From Zygnema cylindricum (Eukaryota; Streptophyta; Zygnematophyceae; Zygnematales; Zygnemataceae): a DNA stretch of 64,000 nt. Numbering within the stretch: the first letter of the stretch is position 1; each line of letters opens with the position of its first letter. This document shows, piece by piece, positions 1 to 12,752 of the stretch. The translations under genes were made by a program, and so were the position numbers. The stretch covers positions 62,809 through 126,808 of the forward strand of contig JBBHKE010001475.1 in assembly GCA_037447655.1 (NCBI GenBank), in the 5' to 3' direction. A model generated the notes under the pieces. It was not told where the DNA came from and did not search any database. It saw only the letters and a list, made by a program, of their open reading frames with translations.

Positions 1-907
1 ATGTGAAATATTTCTTTGTTATGACTTTCTATTGTGATCTTTCAGTTCAGTCAAGTTGGGGTATTATTTTCGTATTTTCGTTGCTTTTACCTTGCTTATC
101 CTTTTTGTTTCTCCCCCCCACATGTAGTTTTTCATTTTTGCAATGCTACTTTCTTTTGTTCCCATGAACTCAGATAGTTTACCATTGCGCTCTTTAATAA
201 AGTCAGCCATATACATTCATTAAACGCACATCGTAGTCCTGTGAGACCATCTTGTGTTACAGTTTTAAGCAAGACTTCCACATTAATTGGAAAGCGTCCT
301 CTAATTTGACTTCTTGTTCGGATGCCCTATCTATCCATTGAACTTCCACAGCAAATAAAAGGCAGTGGGTAGCCTATGTGCTAGAATTCTTTTAGGTACA
401 GCTACGGAGTTTGCAGTACAATGTTCAAGTTTAAGTTTCGTCACGGCTTGAGTTAACAAACAATTTTTTTGATGGGAGTCCTGTTAGATGCAGGTACGAT
501 GCATTTTCAGTAATAAAAAGCACAGAAAGCTGAGATATGTTATAGATCAACCCGTATCAAAAAGATGATGGAGTAGATGATAATCTGTACAGATGACCTA
601 TCCAGATATAGGCATCTTGCGTATATGTTTGTTGTGATCTTTCTCAGTCCTTTCTGCTAAATTGTTGTTGCTATCTTCATTCCCTTAACGATGGAACAGG
701 TAAGTGTCACACATACATGCGCAGTACAAATGATTGATATTCAACACCCATGAAAGTTTTTTCGGTTTTGCAATACACCATAAATTACAAGAACATTGAA
801 TGATCACAAACAACATGGTGCGAGCGGATGCTTCCAAAAAAGTGAACACAAACCTAAAACCCAAATAATCATACAAAACAATTACGGTCTACCGTTTAAC
901 TATTCAC
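1..907. other. 3' flank of the FAD oxidoreductase gene; no firm gene
   Basis: I see no convincing gene here. It is the downstream flank of the minus-strand gene that stops at 908. A short minus-strand open stretch (about 257-374, ending in TAA) has coding-like composition but no family I recognise. It could be a stray exon or chance. Confidence 0.4.
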
Positions 908-1539
908 TCATAAAAGTGGGCTTTTCAAGCCGAAGTTCCGGAGAACTTGGCGTGTTTCTTTAGCAATAGCTTTTGCAGAAGCAATATGAGGCTCATCTGC
1001 CTCAACCGGCAAAATTTTAGCTCTGGGGCTTAACAACTTTAAATATTCTGAAACAGCATTTGCTGCTTCTAAACCAGTCACAAATGCCTTTTCTTGAGAT
1101 AATCCTCGAGCTCCGTGGCTACCTGGACCTTGTTTAAGCCAATCGCCGGCCATAAATACATTATGTAAACTTGTTTCAGTTTTTGGCATATGTTGGTGAG
1201 TACCCGTTCCGAATAAAGTTACGGCTCCACGAAAACGCAATACACTGCTATCCACTATTCCGGAATCTCCAAAAGAAGGATCACATCTGGTGAGGTACCG
1301 AGTTCGAATCTACAAATGTCAAAAGGAAACGTAAAGACAACTATAAGAAGTCAGCAAAATTTCCAAGGGAAAAGATGAACGAGATGGGGAGGGGGAGGGG
1401 GGAGGTCGTGAGGGATGGAGGGAGGGAGAGAGAGAGCACTTACCGCAGAGATTATTTCTTCGTCTGACAAAGCTAATAATTGGTTGGCGTGATATACATC
1501 GACCTCGAACACACTTCCCTCTTCGTTGCGATACTCATC
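908..1539 (-). CDS. FAD-dependent amine oxidase / carotenoid-desaturase-like protein, last two exons
   Basis: Two spliced exons encode the C-terminal ~165 residues of a flavin-dependent oxidoreductase of the amine-oxidase/phytoene-desaturase superfamily. Exon 1444-1539 (96 nt, TTAG acceptor, GTAAGT donor) reads DEYRNEEGSVFEVDV and onward. Exon 908-1309 (acceptor TTTGTAG) follows in frame and ends in a stop. The segment NVFMAGDW...GARGLSQEKAFVTGLEAANAV is the typical C-terminal FAD-contact region, where Gly-Asp touches the flavin and a small-residue helix follows. Such enzymes usually have 450-550 residues, so the Rossmann N-terminus and substrate domain are missing. Upstream on the same strand there are only about 700 bp before GET3 exons begin, too little for the rest. 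Substrate cannot be told from this part. The alternative is a plastid desaturase-like flavoprotein of unknown function. Confidence 0.7.
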
Positions 1540-2247
1540 CTAAAAACAAAAATAAAAGGGAAAGAGAATGGAAATGTTGAGTCCTTCATGAAGTAATATA
1601 GAAGCCTTAAATGAAAAACTGCATAGAATGACTTAGCCTCCAAAGTTCTTCTGTCTACAACCTGAATCACTATTAGAGTAAAGGAAAAAAAAAGAAAAAC
1701 ATCGGTTTTATATTATTGTTATAAATTCTAATTGAGTTCCAAATGACATGTAAATTGGCGTTCGCAAATCGTTTGCAAAAGGGTAAAATAGAACCGAAAC
1801 CTGATCAGTGTTATTAATGCTAATAGCTATTCATGTTAATAACTATTTATGGTATAGAAGATGAAATGTTTACATATAACAACCTACCAATTCAAATATT
1901 AAAATAAACTTTAATATAACTGACTTTCGGTTCATTACCACCCCACTTTCGGCAAATATGGTAGTTATGTGAAAAACAAAAGAAGAAAATTTGAAGGTCA
2001 TTTTCGACGCATATTGGTAAATCGAATGATTTCCTTAAGACATATTGAGACAAATATAAAGTGCTCATAAAATTTGCAAAAGGATTGTAAAATTTATGAA
2101 GGACTGTAATTTGCAAAAAGGATTCTGATATTTGCAGAGGATCGTGAAATTAGAGAGAGAGAGAAAAAGAGAGAGAGGAGAGGGAGAGAGAGAGGAGAGG
2201 GAGAGAGAGAGAGGAAGAGAGAGATAGAGAGGAGGGGAGATCAAAAC
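1540..2247. other. Unexplained junction between two partial genes
   Basis: About 700 bp of AT-rich sequence with a GAGAGG tract (2150-2240). It should hold both the missing C-terminal exons of GET3 and the missing N-terminal exons of the flavoprotein, but neither is recognisable. A minus-strand open stretch near 1630-1670 (IQVVDRRTLEAK) has no acceptable donor and I do not call it an exon. Confidence 0.5.
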
Positions 2248-4257
2248 CTTGAGAATTTTTCCGATAGAGGCGTCCAAAAAGTCGGGCAGCGAAAGTAAAC
2301 GTAAAGTGTGACCCTAATAACCCCAAAATTCCAAAACTTTTAACAATTATCAATCTTTAAAACTAAAACAAAAAGAAAGAAAAAAAAAAAAACAAGAACT
2401 TCACAAAGAACCTCACAAAAGAGTTAAAACGAAGAAAAAAAATAATCTTAACATATGTGCCGGAATGTAAAAAAAATAAAAGAGTTTTTGTTTTTTTTTT
2501 CTTTTTTATAAAGGGTGAAAAGCAATAGTACCGTTGGAGCCGTATCGAAAACAATTTTTGTAAAATGACTATATTCCGGAGCTTGTAGAAACTGAACCAC
2601 CTGTTTTACAAAAAAAAAAACAAAGAACCCACCGTAATCCGCAGTTCCGTTAAATTGAACGTCTCTATGAACGTGGTTATGTTTCAAGAAACAAAAAGTG
2701 ACAACCCAATTCAAAACCCAAATGAAAAAAAAAAAAAATGATATAAACCATACGAGCATAACCCCGACAAAAACCTCAAACAAACAAAAAAAACTAAACA
2801 ATGTAAAAAAAAATGTAAAACAAAACAATGTAAAAAAATCTCTACAAAACCCGATGGCTCACAAAATAAAAAGAAAATAAAAGAAAAAGAAAAACTTACG
2901 AAAACATTTTCAAAAACGCGTAAAGCAAATCCTTTAAAAAATCTTACCTTCGCAATAGCCACAGCCTCGTCCAATCCCGGAGGAGGAGAATCGAGAAGTT
3001 CGCCCAACTTTAGTTCACTCAGCTGATAAGACCCATTTATACCCATTTTTTCTGTTTAAACATAAACATGAAAAAATAAAAAAATACAAACTACTCCGAG
3101 AATGACTAAAAAGAGCTGGGCACAAAAAGGAAAAGGAGAGAAACGTAAGGAGGGAGAGAGGGAGAGAGGGAGGGAGGGGGGGAGGGGGGGAGAGAGAGAG
3201 GGAGAGATTAAAAATCTACCAAAAGTTGAAGACAAACTAAACGTCGCTAAAAAACCAGAGAGGGAGAGAGAAAGGGAAAAACAAGGACACAGAAAATTTA
3301 TATAAATACATATACACATATACATATATACATATATACATGAACATACATACATATATACATACATACATAAATAACATACAAAAATAACATACATACA
3401 TACATGCATATATAAACACATATAAGATTAAGTTCCCATTTGTACCCACCTGATCCGCCCATCCCCCGAGGCCCATCCCATCCATGAAGTCCTTCACGCC
3501 CGAGGACCCGTCCTCACCCTTGGTGGCGGACCGGAACTCCTCCCGGGCCTGCTCCGGATCAATCTGCCCGGGAAAACAAGGGGGCGAGGGAGGAGAGGGA
3601 GAGGGGGAGAGAGAGAGTGAGGGGACAGAGAGTGAGGGGGAGAAAGTGGGGGAGAGAACAACAAACGGGTTTTCTTTTTACTAGTTTTTTACTATTTTTC
3701 TTAATCTGTCTATATTCGTCTTTTTCTTTTTTTTTCTCACCTCCATCGCAAATAGGAGACCGTCAGTTCCATCCACTAGCACTGGCAGCCCCCCTGTGAC
3801 ATCCTGTCACACCCCGGTGCACTCCCACCACCACCATCAGATATAGAGAGGGAGAGGGCGGAGAGGGAGAGGGAGAGGGAGAGGGAGAGGGAGAGGGAGA
3901 GGGAGAGCGAGAGGGAGAGGGAGAGGGAGAGCGAGAGCGAGAGGGACAGCAAGAGCCAGAGACCGAGTGAGAGGCCGAGCCAGAGTGCGATTGAGAAGCG
4001 AGAGGGAGAGGGAGTGAGAGAGAGAGGCCCGTCGTTTCCCACCTGGTCGAAGCTGTCACTGAGACTGTGGGCGGGGTCGGTGGAGACGAGGAGGGTGGGC
4101 TGTCCCTCGAGAGCATATCGTACCGCCAGACTTCCCGCGGTACTGGTTTTGCCCACTCCTCCCTTCCCTCCTACCAAAATGAATTGGCGACCGGTCGGAG
4201 AGGGAGAGGGAGAGAGGGAGGAGGAAGTGGAGGGGGTGACAGAGGAAGAGGCAGAAG
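2248..4257 (-). CDS. GET3B: GET3-type (plastid GET3B-like) tail-anchored protein targeting ATPase, C-terminus missing
   Basis: GET3/ArsA ATPases carry tail-anchored membrane proteins; the best match is the plastid-type paralogue. Six in-frame exons: 4043-4257, 3741-3803, 3450-3563, 2948-3022, 2532-2600 and 2248-2313. The first has a Ser/Pro-rich leader, then the deviant P-loop GKGGVGKT and switch I DPAHSLSD. The third has [12 protein letters not shown]. The fourth has [18 protein letters not shown]. The fifth and sixth form switch II, DTAPT joined to [19 protein letters not shown]. All introns are GT-AG and phase 0. The first acceptor (TTTCCAG before 4257) is the nearest AG and is uncertain. 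The start codon and transit peptide are not found; an N gap lies at 4295-4304. Roughly the last 180 residues, including the nucleotide A-loop and client-binding helices, are absent, so this copy as assembled cannot make a working GET3. Confidence 0.88.
3300..3425. repeat. (CATA)n microsatellite in a GET3 intron
   Basis: Degenerate CATA/TATA tetranucleotide repeat with no coding content. It lies between the third and fourth GET3 exons. Confidence 0.85.
3840..4020. repeat. (GAGAGG)n homopurine tract in a GET3 intron
   Basis: Long purine-only tract on the plus strand, which reads as polypyrimidine on the transcribed strand of GET3. Similar tracts sit at 3140-3210, 3585-3660 and 4195-4330. Confidence 0.9.
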
Positions 4258-4294
4258 CTGGAAAGGAAAGGAAGGGGGGGAGGGAGAGAGGGAG

Positions 4295-4304
4295 NNNNNN
4301 NNNN
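4295..4304. other. Assembly gap (10 N)
   Basis: Ten N inside a GAGAGG repeat, between the first visible GET3 exon and the proteasome alpha exons. The true length is unknown and may hide exons of both genes. Confidence 0.99.
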
Positions 4305-4379
4305 AGAAAGAGAAAGAGAGAGAGAGAAAGGGAGGAGGAGAGGTGGCAAATAAACATAAAAAGAACGATAAAAAGCCTT

Positions 4380-5240
4380 TAAAAAGAAAAAAAAAAAAAA
4401 AACATCGACATAATCTCCTTCGTTTGCGGAAAACTAAAGAAACAAAAGGGAAAACACTTTTATATTAATAATAAGAATATGAAGAAATAGCGACTAAAAA
4501 TGAGTATAGCAATAATTACTAAAAATGAGAAAGAAAAAAAAAGAAAACACTCCAAAACAACATTAAAAAAAACCTAAAAACACGAAGGAAACAAAAAATC
4601 ACCAAGATATAATCTGAAAATTTTGTTTAAAAACAAAAACCTCAACAAAAAATGAGAAAACAAGCCAAAAAAAAAAAAAAACTTTGAAACACCCCTGGAA
4701 AAATAAAAAACATAGAAAATAAACTCTAAAAAAAAAAAATCTAAAAAGCCCTGAAAAATATAATTTAAAAAAATATATCCCTCCAAAAAAACTCGAAAAA
4801 GCACCAAAAAACTCTAAGAACCATTTAAGAATAAAAAGAAACTCTACACAATCCCCTCCCCTCCCACCCCCTCACACCCCACCCCACCCCCCTTAGCCCC
4901 GCCCAAAAAAAATCATTATAAAAAAAAACTTCCCAAAATATTTGAAAAATACCCAGAAACCAAAAACCCCAAAACTTCTCTCAACAACTCCCCATAAACC
5001 CTAGAAATACCCTAAAAACTACCCTAGAAAACCTTAAAAATACACTAAAACACCCTAAAAATACCCTACTATAATCCTAAAAACCCCTAAGAATACCCAA
5101 CCAAACCCTAAAAACCTAAAAGCCCTAAAAAACACGAAAACAATTATAAATTTTAGCAAATCTTACAACTCTGGAAAAAAAAGGACAGGCCATAATCTAT
5201 TATTATAATTGATTTCAAATTAATTACGACGCGGTTATTT
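4380..5240. other. A-rich intergenic or intronic sequence without genes
   Basis: Strongly A-rich with scattered degenerate CCCTAAAA-like words (4970-5110). The expected third exon of the proteasome gene (continuing with the conserved DKLLD segment) is not recognisable on either strand. Confidence 0.5.
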
Positions 5241-5389
5241 TTTTATTTATTTTTTACGAGGCATTTGAACGTAAGATTTCGATCGAGCGTAAAAAAATAA
5301 GGTTCCAAAAAAAAAAAAATCATAAAAAAAAATGAATGAATGAATAAATAAATAAATAAATAATAAGATTAAAAAATATATATAGTTAC

Positions 5390-6925
<1,536 letters not shown>

Positions 6926-7377
6926 TCACGATGTATGAGAGGGAGAACAAAAATGGTCGAGGAGATGGAGAGAGAGAGAGAGAGAGAGAGAAAAAAATCG
7001 AGAGAGAGAGAGGAGAGGGAGAGAGAGAGAGGAGAGGTTTACAATTTTTAGGGTTTGAATTAGCATGTGGTTGAAGTTCCACATGGCGTCTCTCAACATC
7101 AAAATTTGTTTCTTCGTTTCATCGTCCAGCGAGTATCGGATCCGTACACTTCGTATCGCGTAAAGCATGGCGAAACATATCGCCATATCGCCTCGGTTCA
7201 TCCGTACCAGCCAGTTCGCATGAATTAATAATCGAGTTTGGCCTGGTGGAGCAAACTCCCAAAAATGACAACTGTCCTGCAAAACTGAACTCTATTGTAC
7301 TGTAGTACAAAGTTACTGTGGGACAGTTTCCAGTAAATTGTAATATCCTGTACGGTAACGGGAATTACAGTACAGTA

Positions 7378-7921
7378 CACCGCCAATCGTTATTAGCGTG
7401 TAAGTTTTTTTAGCGTATAAAAATAATTACCGTGGTGTACGCTATTTAAGAATTTGAAAATTTTGGAAAAAATCATACATTCTAATTGTTTGGTTATGGT
7501 AATTTGGATCTTTGAAAAAAAAAATGTCGGTCGCAAACATGCTTAAACTAATATAGGTCTTCGTACAAAATCTGACAAATCGTACACAAATCGTACATTC
7601 ACACGGTCGAAACGCGGCTGTCGGACGAATATGTGCGAGCGGGATTTTTTACGACCTGCTTTTTTTTTCCTTTTTAGAACGCACATTCTCATGCGTCCAC
7701 TGTTACTAAAACTAATTTATTGTACTTTTTAAACTAAAAAAGGTACATTTATGTACGGTTTGACACTGACCGTACACCACTCTATTTAAGAGGGACAACG
7801 TCCTAAAATTAACCCTAAATAGAATAAAGAAAAAAATAGAATGAACTACACTAATGGAGAAAAAAAAAAAAAAAAAGCGGGACGGAATTAGCGTACACAA
7901 CGCTAATAACGATTGGCGGTG
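7378..7921. mobile_element. MITE with TA target duplication (TIR CACCGCCAATCG)
   Basis: A 544-bp non-coding element bounded by inverted copies of CACCGCCAATCGTTATTAGC and flanked on each side by TA. A TA target duplication and no transposase fit a Tc1/mariner-type MITE, although the superfamily is an inference. A diverged truncated inverse copy lies at about 26640-27007. The right end is about 47 bp before the upstream element of the U6 gene. Confidence 0.8.
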
Positions 7922-7970
7922 TAGAGCAAATACTGTACTCAACAATATAGTGTATTTTTTAGACAATATA

Positions 7971-8012
7971 TCCCACAATTTTCGTTGCGTTTAATATTCC
8001 GCGAATAATAAA
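7971..8012 (+). promoter_or_regulatory. Plant-type Pol III promoter of U6 (USE and TATA-like box)
   Basis: TCCCACAATTTTCG at 7971 resembles the plant U-snRNA upstream sequence element (RTCCCACATCG) and lies 63 bp before the RNA start. An AATAATAAA box near -30 sits in the TATA position. This arrangement, with USE and TATA about three helical turns apart, is that of plant Pol III U6 genes. The TATA box is weak. Confidence 0.6.
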
Positions 8013-8033
8013 GGAGTTTTCTCGTTATAATTC

Positions 8034-8051
8034 GTCCTTCGGGACATCCGT

Positions 8052-8083
<32 letters not shown>

Positions 8084-8136
8084 GGCCCCTGCGCAAGGAT
8101 GACACGCACAAATCGAGAAATGGTTCAAATTTTTTT
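8034..8136 (+). ncRNA. U6: U6 spliceosomal snRNA
   Basis: Near-complete U6 snRNA, the catalytic RNA of the spliceosome. It has the 5' hairpin GTCC-TTCG-GGAC, the ACAGAGA box (ACGATACAGAGAAGATTAGC) that pairs with the 5' splice site, the AGC triad, and the internal stem-loop segment CCCCTGCGCAAGGATGACAC. It ends in a run of seven T (8130-8136), a Pol III terminator. The 5' stem is 4 bp rather than the usual 5, and two bases differ from the plant consensus (GTTAAAA for GATAAAA, and GGTTC for GGTCC). With a plausible promoter in place I favour a functional gene over a pseudogene. Confidence 0.93.
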
Positions 8137-9500
8137 GACATTTTTTCCAGGAGGTCTCCTATTAGGTGAACAAAAAGGTGAGGAATTATAATAATGTGTG
8201 CCATTTTATCAACTCTAACTCGGTTCATTACCGATTTAACACTGTTAAATCAAGTGAGTGTTTTTTAAGCCAAATAGATTAAGGATCATGACCCTATCAA
8301 TTAAGTGGCCTATAACAAACCACATGGCATGGTTAATTCTAGTAAGGTTTTAACGCTAATAAATCACTTACCCTGAGAGCCATATTTGGTGTCATCGATG
8401 ACTAGCACCGATTCCATTAACTTGATATTCACGTTAAAAAATATTGTATTATGTAACTAGCAATGAGTACACCAACAAGGTACAAAATATGATTAAAAGG
8501 GAACGAGTTTTGACTACTTATAAAATAACTTTTTACCCTAACTATACGACAAAAGGGGGGCAATGGCTTGTATCTAAAAATGAAGCTCAGCTCTCTATCA
8601 CAACCACGTAGACCATCTTCGTGCACCAATCGAAGGTTGTCAAGTGCATGAGGATCATGTGCCACCATTTTTTTTCGATTAAAAGTCGTTTTGGGGCTCA
8701 TTGGAGGGCTACATATATGCATGTCTCTATTGAAATCCAAGAGTAAAAGTGGGGCGTGATTCTAGATTCTCTGGCTTCAAAAATATAACAACCACTCTAG
8801 ATACTGTCGAAAAAAGTATCTGTTGTCCAAAATACATCCAAAATAAATTGTATGAAATTATCAATTGTGTCTCGATGGACATTGTCTTTTTCTCTGGAGA
8901 TTGTTGCATCTCAATCCGCAACGCCAATATAAAACAACGTGCTTAGAGAAGCGCGGGTTCCAATAATGTTAGTAAGGAATAAGTCACCTTGTGTAATTTT
9001 TGCATCGTGCAAGAGCACTAAGTACACTCTAAGACCACAAGAGCCCTTGGTCTAAATATGATAATGAATAGCATATGTGCAAAGACAAATATGAGGGTTT
9101 GACTGAACGAAAACTCATCTTTTCTCTTCGATGGTGAATTTGAACTTCACAAAGACCAACAAAGAGTTTTCTATGCAACAAAATGCATTTTGATCCACCC
9201 AAGTTTGGATCAACGTAGTACTCTTAGGGCTTGGGCCTATCTGGTCATTTATCAGCCGATTTCAATAGGTGGGCGGTTTATAGCCGTAGGATTCTGATAT
9301 CAACGGTGATCTAAAGCCCACTTTTATTGAAAACTAAAGTACCCTTAAGTGCAATGGTTTTACAATCTAAAGGAAAATTTGACAAATTGGTGATGCGCCA
9401 AATGGGCAAATTCTCACACGGTTGACGGTTGTCTGACTACGCACTAAATATCCGCACGCTATATTTTATAACTTATTACTGTAGTACTGTACCCTATCGC
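8137..9500. other. Intergenic sequence, nothing recognised
   Basis: No family-level match. Minus-strand open stretches at 8429-8740 and 8025-8228 have no conserved motifs, and the latter overlaps U6 antisense. It may hold decayed transposon sequence. Confidence 0.5.
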
Positions 9501-9670
9501 ACTGAAGCTTCTCAACCGCTTTATTTGTCAGTTTGGGATGTCAGTTCGTTAGGGTTTCCCTGGTAGCCATTGAAGTATTGGATTCTGCTGTCCGGTTGTT
9601 GCCACGTGTCGTTCGCAGGTGTCGAGTGTGTCGGTGCCACATGCTGGCTTTCTCCTGTTTCCGATCCGCC

Positions 9671-12667
9671 ATGGCTAAAGTTAAGATTCACATTCTGTAT
9701 TGGTGAGCTTCTTTTATGGAAATGGTTCTATTTGAGTTGCTTGACTTTTTGATTTTATTGACTTTTTGGCGTTTTGACATTTTGGCGTTCTGACTTTTTT
9801 GGCTTTTTGACTTGTTGACTTTCTACCTTTTTTTCCTTTGACTTTTGACTTTTTGACTCTTTGACTTTTTGACTTTTTTACTTTTTGATTTGTTCGGGGA
9901 TGTCTTTAATTTTGTTTTGGAATCTCTGAGTTTTAGTTTTTTTTTTTTGCTATTTATGTGATTATTTCTTCTTGACCCTGTATTTGTTTTGTTTTATTAG
10001 GCCTTGCTTCACTTTTTTGTCGCTTCTGCTTTCTTGGCTCTTCCTTTTTTATTTTTATTTTTTTGTCTATTTTTGTTTGTTTTTGTGTTTGTTTTGTTTT
10101 GTCTTATCGCATATAGTGTTGTTTTTCGGTTTTTTTTTTCTTTGTTTTTTATCCTTTTGTTCTTTTTTTTTGGTGATGTATGTGGATGAATTTTCGTTTT
10201 TGTTGAAAATTGTATGTATTTTTAGTTTTGTATTTATGTTTTAATAGATTCCATGTCCGTTTCTCATTTTTAACTTTTCGTTTCTGGTGTTTTTTTTTTG
10301 TTTTTTGGTTTTTTTGTTTTTTTTTGTTTTTTTTTCATCTCTTTCCGAACAGCGGTGCCTGAGGTAAGCTTTTTGGACTTTTTTTTTCCCCCTATTTTCA
10401 CATCCAAGGAAGAAGCCAGTCGCCATCCTGTTTTTTTGTCATTTTTTTGTTTTTGTCGTTTTCATGTTTTGTCTTTTTATGTAATACCAGTGTCTATGGA
10501 AGCCAGTTGCCGTCCAGATTTTCTGTCATTTTTTGCTTCTGTCTTATTCTCCCTTTTTTTTGTACTTTTTTTCTTAAAACAGGGTATATAAAGAATCCAG
10601 TCGCCCTCTACATTTAATTCATTTATTGTTTTTGTGTTATTCCACTTATTTTTGTCTTTTCCTGTAAAAACAGGGTACCTGAGGAAGGCAGTGGCTGTCC
10701 AAAATGCCCTAAAGCAGAAGTTTCCGGGGCAACTGGAATTTTCCCTCCAGGGAACCCCAGGGGCAACCGGGTTTTTGGGTCAGTTATACCCCTTCGTACC
10801 CTTTTTTTTATCCTCTTTTCGTTCCCTATTCTGTCGTCTTATTTTCTTTTTTCCCCTTGTTTTCTGTTTTTATCTTTTCCCTGTTTATATGCTGTACTTA
10901 TCCCCTTTTTATCTTGTTTTTTATCGTCTTTTTCTCCTTTAATCTCCTTTTTTTCCCATTTTTATCCCCTTTCTCTTTTTTTTATCCCTTGTTATCCCCT
11001 ATTTTTTCCCTTTCTTATACCTATTTTATCTTCTTTTGTATCCTCTTTTTTTTATTTCCTTAATTCGCTTTTTTATCCCATTTAAACCACTTTTTATCCC
11101 TTCAAATTTTCTCCCTTCTTTTCATCCCATTTTATCCCTTTCTTTATCTCTTATGTACCCTAATTTACGCCTTTTATTACCTCTTTTTCGTCTTTTTTAT
11201 TTATCAGCTTTCTACCCCTTTTTGCCCCTTCTTTTTAAATTAAAAATGTACAATTTTTTGAACTTTATTGGATTCATTTTTTTATTTTCTTTAAGCCCAG
11301 TTGACACAAGGTCGAAAAAGTTTTCTTTTTTTGGAGTTTTTTGGGGTTGAGGAGTTTTTTTTTAGGGTTAAGAGATTCTTTTACGGTCCTGTTTGAGGAT
11401 TTTTTTTTTATTATTATGGTTTTTTTAATTTAGAAGTGTTGAAGGCTGAAGATAGAAGTTGAGAAGGAGAGAGGGAGACAGGGAGAGGAAAGGAAGCGAG
11501 AAGGGGAGGAAAGGAGAGGAGAGTAGGAGAGTAGGAGAGAAGGAGAGGAGAGGAAACGGAGAGTTGGAGAATAGAAAGGAGAGAGGGGGGCAGGGAGAGA
11601 AGGAGAGGAGTGAGGGGGCGGAAAGGAGAGGAGAGTGGGAGAAGGAGAGGAGGAGAGAGGGAGAGAAGGAAAGTAGGGGAGAAATGATGTTAAAGCAGAC
11701 GTTTCCATGTGCCTATTTTCCGTTACAGAAGTACAAATTGTGGGAGGGCCTCTTCTTCACTCCAAGAAGAATGGAGATGGATATGTGAGTAATTTCAAGT
11801 ACCTGAGATTGTTCCCTCCCCCTCCCCCTCCCCCTCCCCCCTTTTTTTTTACCCTATTTTTGCCTCTTTGTACCATACGGACGCCACAGTACACATTTTT
11901 TTGTGTGCAGAGTACAAAAAAGTACAAGAGGTGTAAAATTTAAAACCAACCAATGAAACCTATCGATTGGGAGAGAAGGAGAGCAGAGGAGAGAGGGGGA
12001 GGGAGAGTGGGAGAGAAGGAGAGGAGAGGGGGAGGGAGAGTGAGAGGGAAGGAGAGGAAATGAGAGGGGGAGGGGGAGTGGGAGAGTAGAGAAGGAGAGA
12101 GGGAGGTAACTCTCTAACGCGTAATTGACATCATGGGGCACAAAAAGACGACATGTCAAGATTAAATGAACTTTTTGTCGGTGATCAAAAAATAAAAATA
12201 TAAACATATACGTATTTTTATATGTACATATAATTTCTTACCTTTTGTACTTTTTTGTACTCGGCACATATTAAATCCGTATGGCTGTGCCTAAAGGGTA
12301 CAAAGAGGTGAAAATATCAAAATAATAAAGGTGAAAATATCATAAATGATAAAGTTAAAAATATCAAAATAATAATGGTAAACATATCAAAATATTGAAG
12401 GTTAGATATAACTCCCACCTGTATATCTGTAAAAGAGTTTTTTGGCTATTGTTAATTCGACTCTTAGTTGTCTGTAGAGAAAAAAATATTCACCGAGGGA
12501 AAACTTTTGAAAATACTTAATGGACATCTTTCTTCCTCTTCTTCTTTTTCTTCTCCGTTTTTTTTTGTGTTATTTTTTGTTTTTTCATTTAATAGGTGGA
12601 CTCCGCGGAAAAAATGCAACGAATCATAAATGGTGTCGAGGCCTATTTGACCTCAACCGATAAATAA
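9671..12667 (+). CDS. SELENOW: Selenoprotein W (Rdx family), five exons, in-frame TGA as selenocysteine
   Basis: A small thioredoxin-like redox protein with a CxxU motif, about 91 residues. Exons: 9671-9702, 10353-10363, 10674-10778, 11729-11784 and 12596-12667, all GT-AG and phase-compatible. Exon 1 starts in a strong context (GCCATGG) and reads MAKVKIHILY. The split Cys codon joins an 11-nt microexon giving C-G-A-TGA-G, that is CGAU in the position of the SelW redox motif. Next come YLRKAVAVQNALKQKFPG, GATGFLEVQIVGG, the LLHSKKNGDGYV segment typical of SelW C-termini, and DSAEKMQRIINGVEAYL with a TAA stop. Sequence similarity continues on both sides of the TGA, which argues that it is read as Sec rather than stop. 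A candidate SECIS lies in a 3'UTR exon at 13512. Introns 1-3 are extremely T-rich. The alternative is a decayed Cys-homologue with a nonsense mutation, less likely given the SECIS. Confidence 0.88.
10360..10362 (+). other. Selenocysteine codon TGA of the SelW CxxU motif
   Basis: In-frame TGA four codons after TAT-TG|C (Tyr-Cys-Gly-Ala-TGA-Gly-Tyr). It lies in the 11-nt exon 10353-10363, between an ACAG acceptor and a GTAAGC donor. Confidence 0.8.
11455..11690. repeat. Homopurine tract in SelW intron 3
   Basis: GAGAGG-type purine sequence that ends about 40 bp before exon 4. A C5T tract (11815-11845) and a second purine tract (11970-12110) follow the exon. Confidence 0.85.
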
Positions 12668-12718
12668 TTTGTCTCTTTCTGGAACTCCTATTGGTCAAAA
12701 ATTGGTAAGTGAATCTTT

Positions 12719-12752
<34 letters not shown>

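Noticed and set aside
4970-5110. CCCTAAAA-like words suggesting an interstitial telomere
   Set aside because: Spacing and words are irregular and embedded in general A/C-rich sequence. No tandem CCCTAAA array is present.
6926-7282. 118-residue minus-strand open frame upstream of the proteasome gene
   Set aside because: No recognisable motif, and its C-terminus is a CT-repeat translation. It overlaps the probable promoter region of PAA.
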